Below are positions 1 to 8,329 of a stretch of 64,000 nucleotides of DNA, piece after piece. The translations under genes and the position numbers were made by a program. The DNA is from Pseudideonella sakaiensis (GTDB taxonomy: Bacteria; Pseudomonadota; Gammaproteobacteria; Burkholderiales; Burkholderiaceae_C). The DNA is taken from the NCBI RefSeq assembly GCF_001293525.1, contig NZ_BBYR01000059.1:40892-104891 (forward strand). Direction: 5' to 3'. The notes under the pieces were generated by a model. It did not search any database, was not told where the DNA came from, and saw nothing but the letters and a program-made list of their open reading frames with translations. Position 1 is the stretch's first letter. Every line of letters begins with the position of its first letter.

Positions 1-2
1 GC

Positions 3-134
3 TTCCTCGGCGGAAGCCTTCCCTCGGCCATGCTGACCTGGCCGGACCGGGTGATCGTGTTCTCGCCATCGGAGTCGCGGACGATTCCGCTGACCACGCA
101 GGTCTACTGGCTGAACGCCGGCAACCCGCCGTGA
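3..134 (+). CDS. C-terminal fragment of an unidentified protein
   Basis: The frame beginning at base 3 is open from the window edge to a TGA at 132-134 and encodes 43 residues ending in QVYWLNAGNPP. The upstream part lies outside the window. I do not recognise the family. The mix of hydrophobic and polar residues looks like real protein, unlike the Arg/Pro-rich translations of the other frames. No promoter or next gene follows closely, so this is probably the last gene of its unit. Confidence 0.4.
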   Translation, partial: FLGGSLPSAMLTWPDRVIVFSPSESRTIPLTTQVYWLNAGNPP

Positions 135-315
135 CGCATCGCGGGCTCCGGCCCCGGCCGGGGTGGCCGGTCACGGCAGGCGGGGGTCGGCCGCTTCAAT
201 CGCACTTCAGCAGGTCGATGAATGGCGGAGGAAGAGGCCGGCCCGCGACTCCACGTCGACCCCCGTCGGAAGCGCCGGCAGGTCGTTGCGGGGCGTGGAG
301 GGGTGGAATGCCTTC

Positions 316-433
316 TGTCGATCGAGGGCACTGACATCGACCGGTGCCGTTGGACTTGTCGATCCGATCGACATGAGGCCAGAACATGTCGATTGGGGGC
401 CGATTCTTCGACACATGCTGGCCATCTGTCGAT
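316..433. repeat. Cluster of TGTCGAT heptamers (possible protein-binding sites)
   Basis: The heptamer TGTCGAT occurs at 316-322, 357-363, 387-393 and 427-433, with an inverted copy ATCGACA at 367-373. The copy at 357 and the inverted copy form a perfect dyad with a 3-nt spacer. Partial copies (ATCGAC at 336, TTCGACA at 407) lie between them. Such density is not expected by chance in about 120 bases. The rest of the 135-530 gap shows no convincing gene. The protein that binds here, if any, is unknown. Confidence 0.5.
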
Positions 434-530
434 CCGCCGGCTCGGGCCGATCCAGCCGGGCCGCAGCGGCGAGGGGTGCGCCGGGTGCGCGGGTCTTACA
501 GCACGGAGACCGTGCCGCAGCGGCCTGCGG

Positions 531-851
531 TCAGCGCGATGAACCCCGGGCCCGCGCCCGGCCGCCCCGCCGCGCATGCGCCTGCTGCTCGGAGAAGGCC
601 AGCGCGGCCATCACCGGCCCGATCACCGCACGCACCGCCCCGGCGACGTTCGGCGCGACGACGGGGCTGTCGTGGCCACGGTCGACCGCGTCCAGCAGCG
701 TGTCCAGCGTCGACAGCTGGCTCCATGCCCAGCTGACCAGCGCACCGGGAGCCGCGTCGGCGTGGAACACGAGCGCGGGGGGTTCGTCACGGCCGACGAC
801 GATGCGGATGCCGTCGTGGCCCTCGGGCATCGCGCTCGGGGCGGCGGTCAT
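531..851 (-). CDS. Small hypothetical protein (106 aa)
   Basis: The ATG at 851 is chosen because GAGG lies six bases upstream and the protein-like part of the frame begins there. Further upstream the translation is Arg-rich and unlike protein. The product starts MTAAPSAMPEG, continues with an acidic and hydrophobic body (about residues 10-85) predicted to be mostly helical, and ends in a basic Arg-rich tail. There is no signal peptide or recognisable motif. It resembles in style the small conserved proteins of accessory regions, but I cannot name a family. It is convergent with the gene ending at 134, with the TGTCGAT cluster in between. Confidence 0.45.
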   Translation of the reverse strand: MTAAPSAMPEGHDGIRIVVGRDEPPALVFHADAAPGALVSWAWSQLSTLDTLLDAVDRGHDSPVVAPNVAGAVRAVIGPVMAALAFSEQQAHARRGGRARARGSSR

Positions 852-1139
852 GCAGCACCTCGGCGAGCCGTCGGCCAGGAGGCTCCGACGAGTGGAGATT
901 GCGAACCGGGTGGACGACTCGATGCAGGCATGGCGGCTCCCAGCGGTGAAGAAGCGGTGCGCTTCACATGCGCCCCCGCCACGAGAAGGCTTCACGCGGC
1001 GGAAACGGAGACGAGGCGGGCAGCGAAGCGCTTTGCTAGACAGCAAGACTGTGCGCTCATTGTCGGCCGGCGTCAATGTCTAGCGCTACGCGTCGCAGCA
1101 AGGCCACGGGCTAAGATTCCGCGCACTCGGGAGGGCGAC

Positions 1140-1373
1140 ATGCCGCGTGCACAACTGAACGTCCGAATCAGCGACACCCTGGAAACCGCCATCGACGAGA
1201 AGCGCATCGCGCTGCGGCAGACGCTGGGCTACATCCCGACGCGGTCGGATGTGCTGCGGATGGCGTTGGAGGCTTACCTTGGGGTCACGCTGGGGTCAGA
1301 GGACGACGATGGGCGGAGTTCGTCGGGACCGGCGCGGAGAAGGGTGGGGGCGGGGGCGCGAAAAGCTGGATAG
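1140..1373 (+). CDS. Ribbon-helix-helix type DNA-binding protein (77 aa)
   Basis: The ATG at 1140 follows GGGAGGGCGAC, a strong ribosome site. Residues 3-45 read as a beta-strand (QLNVRIS) followed by two helices (about DTLETAIDEKRIALRQ and RSDVLRMALEAYL), the layout of ribbon-helix-helix repressors of the CopG/Arc type. The tail is Gly/Ser/Arg-rich and probably disordered. Such proteins are often antitoxins or autoregulators, but no toxin gene overlaps or follows. It lies about 280 bases upstream of the restriction-modification island and could regulate it; that is inference. Confidence 0.6.
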   Translation: MPRAQLNVRISDTLETAIDEKRIALRQTLGYIPTRSDVLRMALEAYLGVTLGSEDDDGRSSSGPARRRVGAGARKAG

Positions 1374-1473
1374 CTGAACGCCTGGAACTTCGCGAATCGG
1401 CCCTCTGAAAGCTGCCACCCGCGAACCGCACCGCCATCGCAGAGCGCTGAGACCGATGCTACAGACTGCATCT

Positions 1474-1511
1474 GTCAAATGTCGGCTGCCGCCTGAGAGC
1501 GGTCGTTTGAC
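1474..1511. repeat. Imperfect intergenic inverted repeat
   Basis: GTCAAATG at 1474-1481 and CGTTTGAC at 1504-1511 are inverted with one mismatch. Between them lie CGGCT and AGAGC-like inner segments. The element sits in the 281-base gap between the ribbon-helix-helix gene and hsdR. It may be a dispersed palindromic repeat or an operator. Nothing else in this gap is recognisable. Confidence 0.3.
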
Positions 1512-1654
1512 TCCAACGAGCAATCTTGTAGTCCGCACGGGACCCAGCAAAAGGAAGCTGCGCCTGCGCACAGCCCCTGGGCCGCGGCCACAATCCGTAG
1601 CCATACGCTCGTCGCGCAGCCTGTCGCTTCATCGCCTACCGCGTTCGTTGCCCC

Positions 1655-4600
1655 ATGCCTTCGTCCAAGTCTGCATACGACCCGTCGCCCGGAGCACCGA
1701 GCCCCGTCGTCAAAGAAGAGCACATCGAGTACGGCTTCATCGGCAAACTCCAGAGCCTCAAGTACGAGTACCGCCCCGACATCCGGGACCGCGCCGCGCT
1801 GGAACGCAACTTCCGCGAGAAGTTCGAAGCCCTGAACCGGGTCCACCTGTCCGACGGCGAGTTCACCCGCCTGCTGGACGACCTCGTCACGCCCGACGTC
1901 TTCACCGCGTCCCGGAAGCTGCGTGAGCGCGAAACGTTCACCCGCGACGACGGCACGCCGCTGAACTACACCCTGGTCAACCTCAAGGACTGGTGCAAGA
2001 ACAGCTTCGAGGTCGTCAACCAGCTGCGCATCAACACCGACTACAGCCACCACCGCTACGACGTTCTCATCCTCATCAACGGTGTGCCCTGCGTGCAGAT
2101 CGAGCTCAAGACGCTGGGCATCAGCCCGCGCCGCGCCATGGAGCAGATCGTTGACTACAAGAACGACCCCGGCAACGGCTACAGCAAGACCCTGCTGTGC
2201 TTCCTGCAGCTGTTCATCGTCAGCAACCGCACCCACACCTGGTACTTCGCCAACAACAACGCGCGGCACTTCGCCTTCAACGCCGACGAGCGCTTCCTGC
2301 CCATTTACCAGTTTGCCGACGAGGCCAACAAGAAGATCACCCACCTCGACCATTTCGCCGAGACCTTCTTGCCCAAGTGCACGTTGGGCCAGGCCATCAG
2401 CCGCTACATGGTGCTGGTGGCCAGCGAGCAAAAGCTGCTGATGATGCGGCCCTACCAGGTGTATGCGGTCAAAGCCATCGTGGAGTGCATCCACCAGAAC
2501 AGCGGCAACGGCTACATCTGGCACACCACCGGCAGCGGCAAGACGCTCACATCCTTCAAGGCGTCGACACTGTTGAAGGACAACCCCGACATCGAGAAGT
2601 GCCTCTTTGTGGTCGACCGCAAGGACCTGGACCGCCAGACCCGCGAAGAATTCAACCGCTTCCAGGAAGGCTGCGTAGAGGAGAACACCAATACCGGCGC
2701 GCTGGTGCGCCGCCTGCTGTCAGACGATTACGCCGATAAGGTCATCGTCACCACCATCCAGAAGCTGGGCCTGGCGCTGGACGAAAACAGCAAGCGCAAC
2801 AAACAACGCAAGAAAAAACGACCTCAAAACCTACAAGGAACAGCTCGAACCGCTGAGCGACAAACGCATCGTCTTCATCTTCGACGAATGCCACCGCTCG
2901 CAGTTTGGCGACAACCACGAGGCCATCAAGACCTTCTTCCCCAAGGCCCAGCTCTTCGGGTTCACCGGCACGCCCATCTTCGAGAAGAACGCCACCGCCA
3001 AACAGTTCGAAGGCGAGGAAGGCCAGTTCAAGACCACCGAAGACCTGTTCCAGAAACAGCTGCACGCCTACACCATTACCCACGCGATTGAAGACGCCAA
3101 CGTGCTGCGCTTCCACGTGGACTACTACAAGCCCGAAGGCAAGAACCCGCCCAAGCCCGGCGAAGCCCTGGCCAAGAAAGCCGTGGTCGAAGCCATCCTG
3201 GCCAAGCACGACACCGCCACCGCCGGCCGCCGCTTCAACGCCGTGCTGGCCACCGCCAGCATCAACGACGCCATCGAATACCACGGCCTGTTCGATGAAC
3301 TGCAAAAAGCAAAGCAGGCGGCCGACCCCGACTTCCAGCCGCTCAACATCGCCTGCGTGTTCTCACCCCCGGCCGAAGGCAACCCCGACGTGAAGCAACT
3401 GCAGCAAGACCTGCAGCAGGAAAGAGCCGACAACGAGGAAGACCCCGAAGGCAAGAAGGCCGCGCTCAAAGCCATCCTGGCCGACTACAACGCCCGCTAC
3501 GGCACCAACCACCAGATCGGCGAGTTCGACCTGTATTACCAGGACGTGCAAAAGCGCATCAAAGACCAGCAGTGGCCCAACGCCGACTTCCCCGCCGCCA
3601 AGAAGATCGACATCACCATCGTGGTGGACATGCTGCTCACCGGCTTTGACAGCAAGTACCTGAACACGCTGTACGTCGACAAGAACCTCAAGTACCACGG
3701 GCTCATTCAGGCCTTCTCGCGCACCAACCGCGTGCTCAACGGCAGCAAGCCCTACGGCAACATCCTCGACTTCCGCCAACAGCAAGCCAACGTGGACGAA
3801 GCCATCGCGCTGTTCTCGGGCGAAAACGCCACCGAGGAAGAACGCAAGATCTGGCTGGTGGACAAAGCCCCCGTGGTCATTGCGAAGCTCGACGCCGCCG
3901 TGCAGAAGCTGGCCGATTTCATGCAGACCCAGGGCCTGCCCTGCGCGGCCGAGGCCGTGCCCCAGCTCAAGGGGGACGACGCCCGCGCCGCCTTCATCAA
4001 GGCCTTCAAGGAAGTGCAGCGCCTCAAGACCCAGCTCGACCAATACACCGACTTGACCACCGACAACGCCGCCGCCATCGAAGCCATCCTGCCGCGCGAA
4101 GACCTGCAGGCCTTCCGTGGCGTGTACCTCGACACCGCCCAGCGCCTCAAGGCCCAGCAGGGCAAGACCCTGCCCGACACTGATGACAAGACCGGCGCCG
4201 ACGAAGTGGACCAGCTCGACTTTGAGTTCGTGCTGTTCGCCAGCGCCGTCATCGACTACGACTACATCATGGGCCTGATGTCTCGCTTCACCCAGCAGGG
4301 CACGGGCGGCAGCAAGCTCAAGATGAGCCGCGAGCAGCTCATCGGCATCATCGCGGCCGACGCCAAGTTCATGAACGAGCGCGACGACATCGCCGCCTAC
4401 ATCAACACCCTGAAGGCCGGCGAAGGCCTCAGCGAAACCGCCATCCGCGAGGGCTACCTCCGGTTCAAGAAGGAACGCGACAGCGCCGAGCTGGCCGCCA
4501 TCGCCACGCGGCACGGCCTGGCCACCCCCGCCCTGCAAGCCTTTGTAGACCAGACGCTGCAACGCCTGATCTTGGACGGCGAGCGCTTAAGTGCACTCAT

Positions 4601-4730
4601 GGAACCGCTTCAACTCGGCTGGAAGGCGCGAGCGCAAGCCGAGACCGCGCTGATGGCTCAGCTGATGCCCTTGCTGAACAAACGCGCCCAGGGCCGCGAG
4701 ATTTCAGGACTCAGCGCCTATGAGCAGTAA
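1655..4730 (+). pseudogene. hsdR: Type I restriction endonuclease subunit R (HsdR), frameshifted
   Basis: HsdR is the motor and nuclease subunit of a type I restriction enzyme. The first part is translated from ATG 1655. It has a PDDEXK nuclease (D136, E150-L-K152) and helicase motif I TTGSGKT at residues 291-297. The frame then breaks at the run of six A at 2813-2818. Removing one A joins it to the downstream frame, open from 2820 to 4730. That frame carries motif II DECH, the motif FTGTPIFEKN, the C-terminal helicase lobe and the helical HsdM-contact region. As written, translation ends at 3091 and only 478 residues with motif I but no DECH box are made. The cause may be a real mutation, slippage on the A run, or a sequencing error. 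The total length of about 1,025 residues is normal for the family. Confidence 0.9.
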
Positions 4731-5874
4731 GAAGGCGCCCACACCCGTGAACAAGCCTTCGGCGCCATCCGCCACACCCGGCGACTTTGATGCGCTGGTG
4801 TCCGCCATCGTCCGCATCCATGGCCAATCGCAGGCCCTGGCGGCCAAGGCCGTCAACACCAGCCTGACCGTGCGCAACTGGCTGATCGGCCACCGCATCG
4901 TGGCGTTCGAGCAGCAGGGCAAAGACCGCGCGGCCTATGGCGAAAGGCTCTTGCCCGCCTTGGCCCAGCGCCTGGCGGCCGCCGGGCTCAAGCGGGTGGA
5001 CGCCCGCGAGCTGCGCCGCTTTCGGCTGTTCTACAGCGTGTACCCGCAGATTCGGGAGGCGCTGTCTCCCGAATGGCTGGCGGGCCCTGGGGCTGCGGCA
5101 TCGCCAGCGGCGCTGGCTGCACAGTCAGATCCCAAACGGGAGTCGGCGTCTCCCGTTTTGATCCACCACCTCTCCTTCTCCCACCTGGCCGAGCTGTGTG
5201 ACCTGCCGGACGACACCCAGCGCCGCTTCTACGAGGTGGAGTGCCTGCGCGGCAACTGGTCGGTACGCGAGCTGCGCCGCCAGATCGACAGCCTGTACTA
5301 CCAGCGCAGCGGCCTGTCCAAAGACAAGGCCCAGCTCTCCGCCCTGGCCCACGCGGCGGCCGACACGCTGCAGCCCGCCCACGTCATCCGCGACCCCTAT
5401 GTCTTTGAGTTTCTCGGCCTGCGCTCGCGCGACGTGATGGCCGAGTCCGACCTGGAAGACGCCCTGCTCGACCGCCTGCAAGACTTTCTGCTGGAGCTGG
5501 GCCACGGCTTCTGCTTCGAGGCCCGGCAAAAGCGCATCCTCATCGGCGATGAACACTTCTTCATCGACCTCGTCTTCTACCACCGCATCCTCAAGTGCCA
5601 CGTGCTGGTCGAGCTCAAGACCGACGCCTTCCGCCACGAACACCTGGGCCAGCTCAACACTTACGTGGCCTATTACAAGAAACACCAGATGACCCCGGGC
5701 GACCAGCCGCCCATCGGCATCTTGCTGTGCACCCGCAAGAACGACGCGCTGGTCGAGTTCGCCCTGGGCGACCTGAACAACCAGGTCTTCGTCTCCCGCT
5801 ACGCCGTGGAGCTGCCCCGCAAGGAAGAGATGGAACGCTTCATCACCCAGATCAGCCAGGAGGCGGGGGCATGA
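4720..5874 (+). CDS. PDDEXK nuclease domain protein, DUF1016/YhcG family
   Basis: This 384-residue protein starts at ATG 4720, overlapping the end of hsdR by 11 bases. The first half (about 25-200) is the helical DUF1016 N-terminal domain, recognisable from VRNWLIGHRIVAFEQ and the following LRRFRLFYSVYPQIR. The second half (about 225-384) is the YhcG-type PDDEXK nuclease, with the core D283 in FFIDLVFYHR and E298-L-K300 in HVLVELKTDAF. YhcG-like proteins are often found beside type I restriction genes and are thought to be DNA-binding nucleases; their exact role is not settled. It also overlaps hsdS by ATGA, so translation is probably coupled along the operon. Confidence 0.85.
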   Translation: MSSKKAPTPVNKPSAPSATPGDFDALVSAIVRIHGQSQALAAKAVNTSLTVRNWLIGHRIVAFEQQGKDRAAYGERLLPALAQRLAAAGLKRVDARELRRFRLFYSVYPQIREALSPEWLAGPGAAASPAALAAQSDPKRESASPVLIHHLSFSHLAELCDLPDDTQRRFYEVECLRGNWSVRELRRQIDSLYYQRSGLSKDKAQLSALAHAAADTLQPAHVIRDPYVFEFLGLRSRDVMAESDLEDALLDRLQDFLLELGHGFCFEARQKRILIGDEHFFIDLVFYHRILKCHVLVELKTDAFRHEHLGQLNTYVAYYKKHQMTPGDQPPIGILLCTRKNDALVEFALGDLNNQVFVSRYAVELPRKEEMERFITQISQEAGA

Positions 5875-7112
5875 AGACTGGCGCCACGAAGGACAAGGCC
5901 ACGAAGGCACTGGTGCCGAAGCTGAGGTTTCCTGAGTTTCGGGGGGCTGAAGGGTGGAACGAAAGGCCGCTTGCCGAATTGATGAGTGAAAGCCGCCTGC
6001 CTGGAAGCAAAGGCAACGTCGCGAAGAAGATCACTGTGAAGCTGTGGGGAAACGGCGTCTTTGAAAAGAACGACTCTATCCAAGGCAGCATCAACACCCA
6101 GTACTTCAGGCGGAAAGCTGGGCAGTTCATTTACAGCAAACTGGATTTCCTGAACCAGGCTTTCGGAATCATTCCACCGAGCTTGGATAACTTCGAGTCA
6201 ACGGTTGATTTGCCGTGCTTCGACTTCGCGGATGAGCTGAATCCCGTGTTCTTGTTGGAATACGTGAAGCGTCGGGACTTTTACGAAAGACTGGGTGAAA
6301 CGGCCGACGGAAGTCGAAAGGCGCGACGCATACATGCTGAAACTTTCCTGTCGTTCCCAATCGCGCTGCCAATCCGGGCCGAACAACAGAAAATCGCCAA
6401 CTGCCTAAGTTCCCTGGACGAACTGATCGCCGCGCAAGGGCGCAAGGTGGAGGCGCTCAAGACCCACAAAAAAGGGCTGATGCAGCAACTCTTCCCCCGC
6501 GAAGAAGAAAGCCAACCGCGCCTCCGCTTCCCCGAGTTTCAGGATGCGGGGAACTGGAAAAAGATGACCTTAGGCACTGCTGCGAATTTCTATAACGGGC
6601 GGGCGTACAAACAGGAAGAGCTTCTCGACGCCGGAAAATATAAAGTACTGCGCGTTGGCAATTTCTTTACCAACAACAATTGGTATTACTCCAATCTTGA
6701 GCTGGATGAAACCAAATATTGCGAAGATGGAGACCTGCTTTATGCATGGTCTGCATCATTCGGCCCACGCGTTTGGAGCGGCGAGAAAACCATTTATCAC
6801 TACCACATTTGGAAAGTTGTCGAGCAGTCGGGCATCGATAAAAAGTTCCTCTTTATCGTCCTTGAGCATGAAACTGAGCGAATGAAAGCGAAGACCACAA
6901 ATGGACTTGGCATCATGCACATCACAAAGGGCGCCATTGAGAGCTGGGAAAGCCTTTTCCCGGACTTGGCAGAGCAGAGAAAGATTGCTGACCGGCTAAT
7001 GAATTTGGAAGGTGCGGCAAAAGCCGAGGCGCAAAAGCTAAAACTTCTGACCGTACATAAAGAAGCGCTGATGCAGCAACTCTTTCCGTCTATTGATGAA
7101 ATCAAGCTATGA
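5871..7112 (+). CDS. hsdS: Type I restriction-modification specificity subunit (HsdS)
   Basis: HsdS reads the DNA target for the HsdM/HsdR complex. The 413-residue product has the two-fold internal repeat of the family. KLRFPEF at about 17-23 recurs as RLRFPEF at about 217-223, and KKGLMQQLFP at 200-209 recurs as KEALMQQLFP near the C-terminus. These mark two target-recognition domains (about 25-165 and 225-365), each followed by a conserved helix. The start ATG 5871 overlaps the upstream nuclease by ATGA, and the end overlaps the next gene by four bases. The second recognition domain (from about 6545) is visibly AT-richer than the first, as expected when recognition domains are exchanged. 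Confidence 0.9.
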   Translation: MKTGATKDKATKALVPKLRFPEFRGAEGWNERPLAELMSESRLPGSKGNVAKKITVKLWGNGVFEKNDSIQGSINTQYFRRKAGQFIYSKLDFLNQAFGIIPPSLDNFESTVDLPCFDFADELNPVFLLEYVKRRDFYERLGETADGSRKARRIHAETFLSFPIALPIRAEQQKIANCLSSLDELIAAQGRKVEALKTHKKGLMQQLFPREEESQPRLRFPEFQDAGNWKKMTLGTAANFYNGRAYKQEELLDAGKYKVLRVGNFFTNNNWYYSNLELDETKYCEDGDLLYAWSASFGPRVWSGEKTIYHYHIWKVVEQSGIDKKFLFIVLEHETERMKAKTTNGLGIMHITKGAIESWESLFPDLAEQRKIADRLMNLEGAAKAEAQKLKLLTVHKEALMQQLFPSIDEIKL

Positions 7113-8329
7113 GCAAGGCATCCACCATCACCAGATTCAGGTCTTTGGAATCTTTGGCGCGAAAGTTTCGGAGAGACTTAAAGGGAGTCCAAAGGCGCAA
7201 GAAGACCTCTCAGCGCAAAGGAACTACACCGGTTGCCGGCAATGACTTCGTTTTGGTGTTTGCCCACAACGGTGTGGGTAAAACCCGGCTGTCAATGGAG
7301 TTTAAGAATCTGGGCAAGAGCGAAGAGAAGCGAGATACTCTTTACTTCAATGCCTTTACGGAAGATCTCTTCGATTGGGACAATGATCTCGATGAAGACA
7401 AGGATCGCAGGATCAAATTCAAGGCCGAGTCTCATTTCTTTGATGGGCTCGATGGGATGGGTATTGAAGATCAGATTCGTCCGCTTCTTCATCAATATGC
7501 AGACTTTGACTTCAGGATCAACTACGCCGCAGCGGAGATACGCTTTTATCGAGACGTGACGATTTCCGGTGTCCGTAGGCGACTAGAGGACATCAAGATT
7601 TCGCGAGGTGAAGAGAATATTTTTATCTGGTGTTTCTTCTTGGCTATCCTACAGTTGGCAATCGAAGCAGAGAAGGGGCAACCGTACGATTGGGTGAAGT
7701 ATGTATATATCGATGATCCCATTTCCTCCCTGGACGAACAAAACACTATTGCTGTTGCCGCTGGCCTCGGTAGCTTACTGAAACGCGAAGACAATAATCT
7801 AAAGGTTGTCGTATCTACGCACCACGGTCTATTTTTTAACGTAATGTTCAATGAGCTCACGGGGAAACGAACCCCCGAAGGCAAAGACAATATTAGGAAG
7901 AAGGCGTACATCCTTCATCGGTTGAATGAGGCGCAGACATACACGCTTGAAGATACGGGCGAATCGCCATTTCTGCATCACGTCGCAGCCTTAGAAGAGC
8001 TACGAGCTGTTGCAAAGTCCGGAAAAATATCGCAGTACCATTTCAATTCGCTGCGAAGTATCCTGGAGAAGACAGCGACATTTTTTGGCCGCCAACACAT
8101 ATCTACCTGCTTTGAAGGTCTGCCTAAGAAGTCGCTGTATGCGCGCTTTCTGAATGTGCGGAGTCACGCGAAATATTCTGTATTTGAATCAGAATCTATA
8201 ACCGCAACCGACAAGAAGATGTTTCGAGAAATTCTCGACACTTTTCTCGAGCGCTATGCATTCCGATTGGCATCTACAGGTGCATCGACTGCGCGTGTGT
8301 CCCACCCGGCAACTACGGGGACTCCATGA
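7109..8329 (+). CDS. PrrC/RloC-like ATPase, probable anticodon nuclease of the restriction island
   Basis: This 406-residue protein carries an ABC-type ATPase of the AAA_13 class: Walker A HNGVGKT (53-59), signature ISRGE (164-168), Walker B/D-loop YIDDPISSLD (200-209) and H-loop STHH (236-239). The gap between Walker A and signature is only about 105 residues, so the long coiled coil and zinc hook of RloC are absent. In this it resembles PrrC (396 aa). The C-terminal part has R316-x3-E320 and H353, matching in order, spacing and position the PrrC triad Arg320-Glu324-His356. PrrC cuts tRNA-Lys and is held silent by its partner type I enzyme. Lying between hsdS and hsdM with 4-base overlaps fits such a partner. 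The tRNA target and activity are inferred. The base composition (for example 27 G+C of 60 at 7681-7740) marks it as recently acquired. Confidence 0.75.
   Translation: MSKASTITRFRSLESLARKFRRDLKGVQRRKKTSQRKGTTPVAGNDFVLVFAHNGVGKTRLSMEFKNLGKSEEKRDTLYFNAFTEDLFDWDNDLDEDKDRRIKFKAESHFFDGLDGMGIEDQIRPLLHQYADFDFRINYAAAEIRFYRDVTISGVRRRLEDIKISRGEENIFIWCFFLAILQLAIEAEKGQPYDWVKYVYIDDPISSLDEQNTIAVAAGLGSLLKREDNNLKVVVSTHHGLFFNVMFNELTGKRTPEGKDNIRKKAYILHRLNEAQTYTLEDTGESPFLHHVAALEELRAVAKSGKISQYHFNSLRSILEKTATFFGRQHISTCFEGLPKKSLYARFLNVRSHAKYSVFESESITATDKKMFREILDTFLERYAFRLASTGASTARVSHPATTGTP

Noticed and set aside
104..577. Long frames on both strands across the first 1.1 kb
   Set aside because: Their translations are Arg/Pro/Ser-rich with no domain and typical of shadow frames in GC-rich DNA; only 531-851 has a ribosome site and protein-like composition.
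2813..2819. Programmed -1 frameshift signal A AAA AAC in hsdR
   Set aside because: The heptamer is present, but in the wrong phase, and the shift needed to reach the downstream frame is +1.
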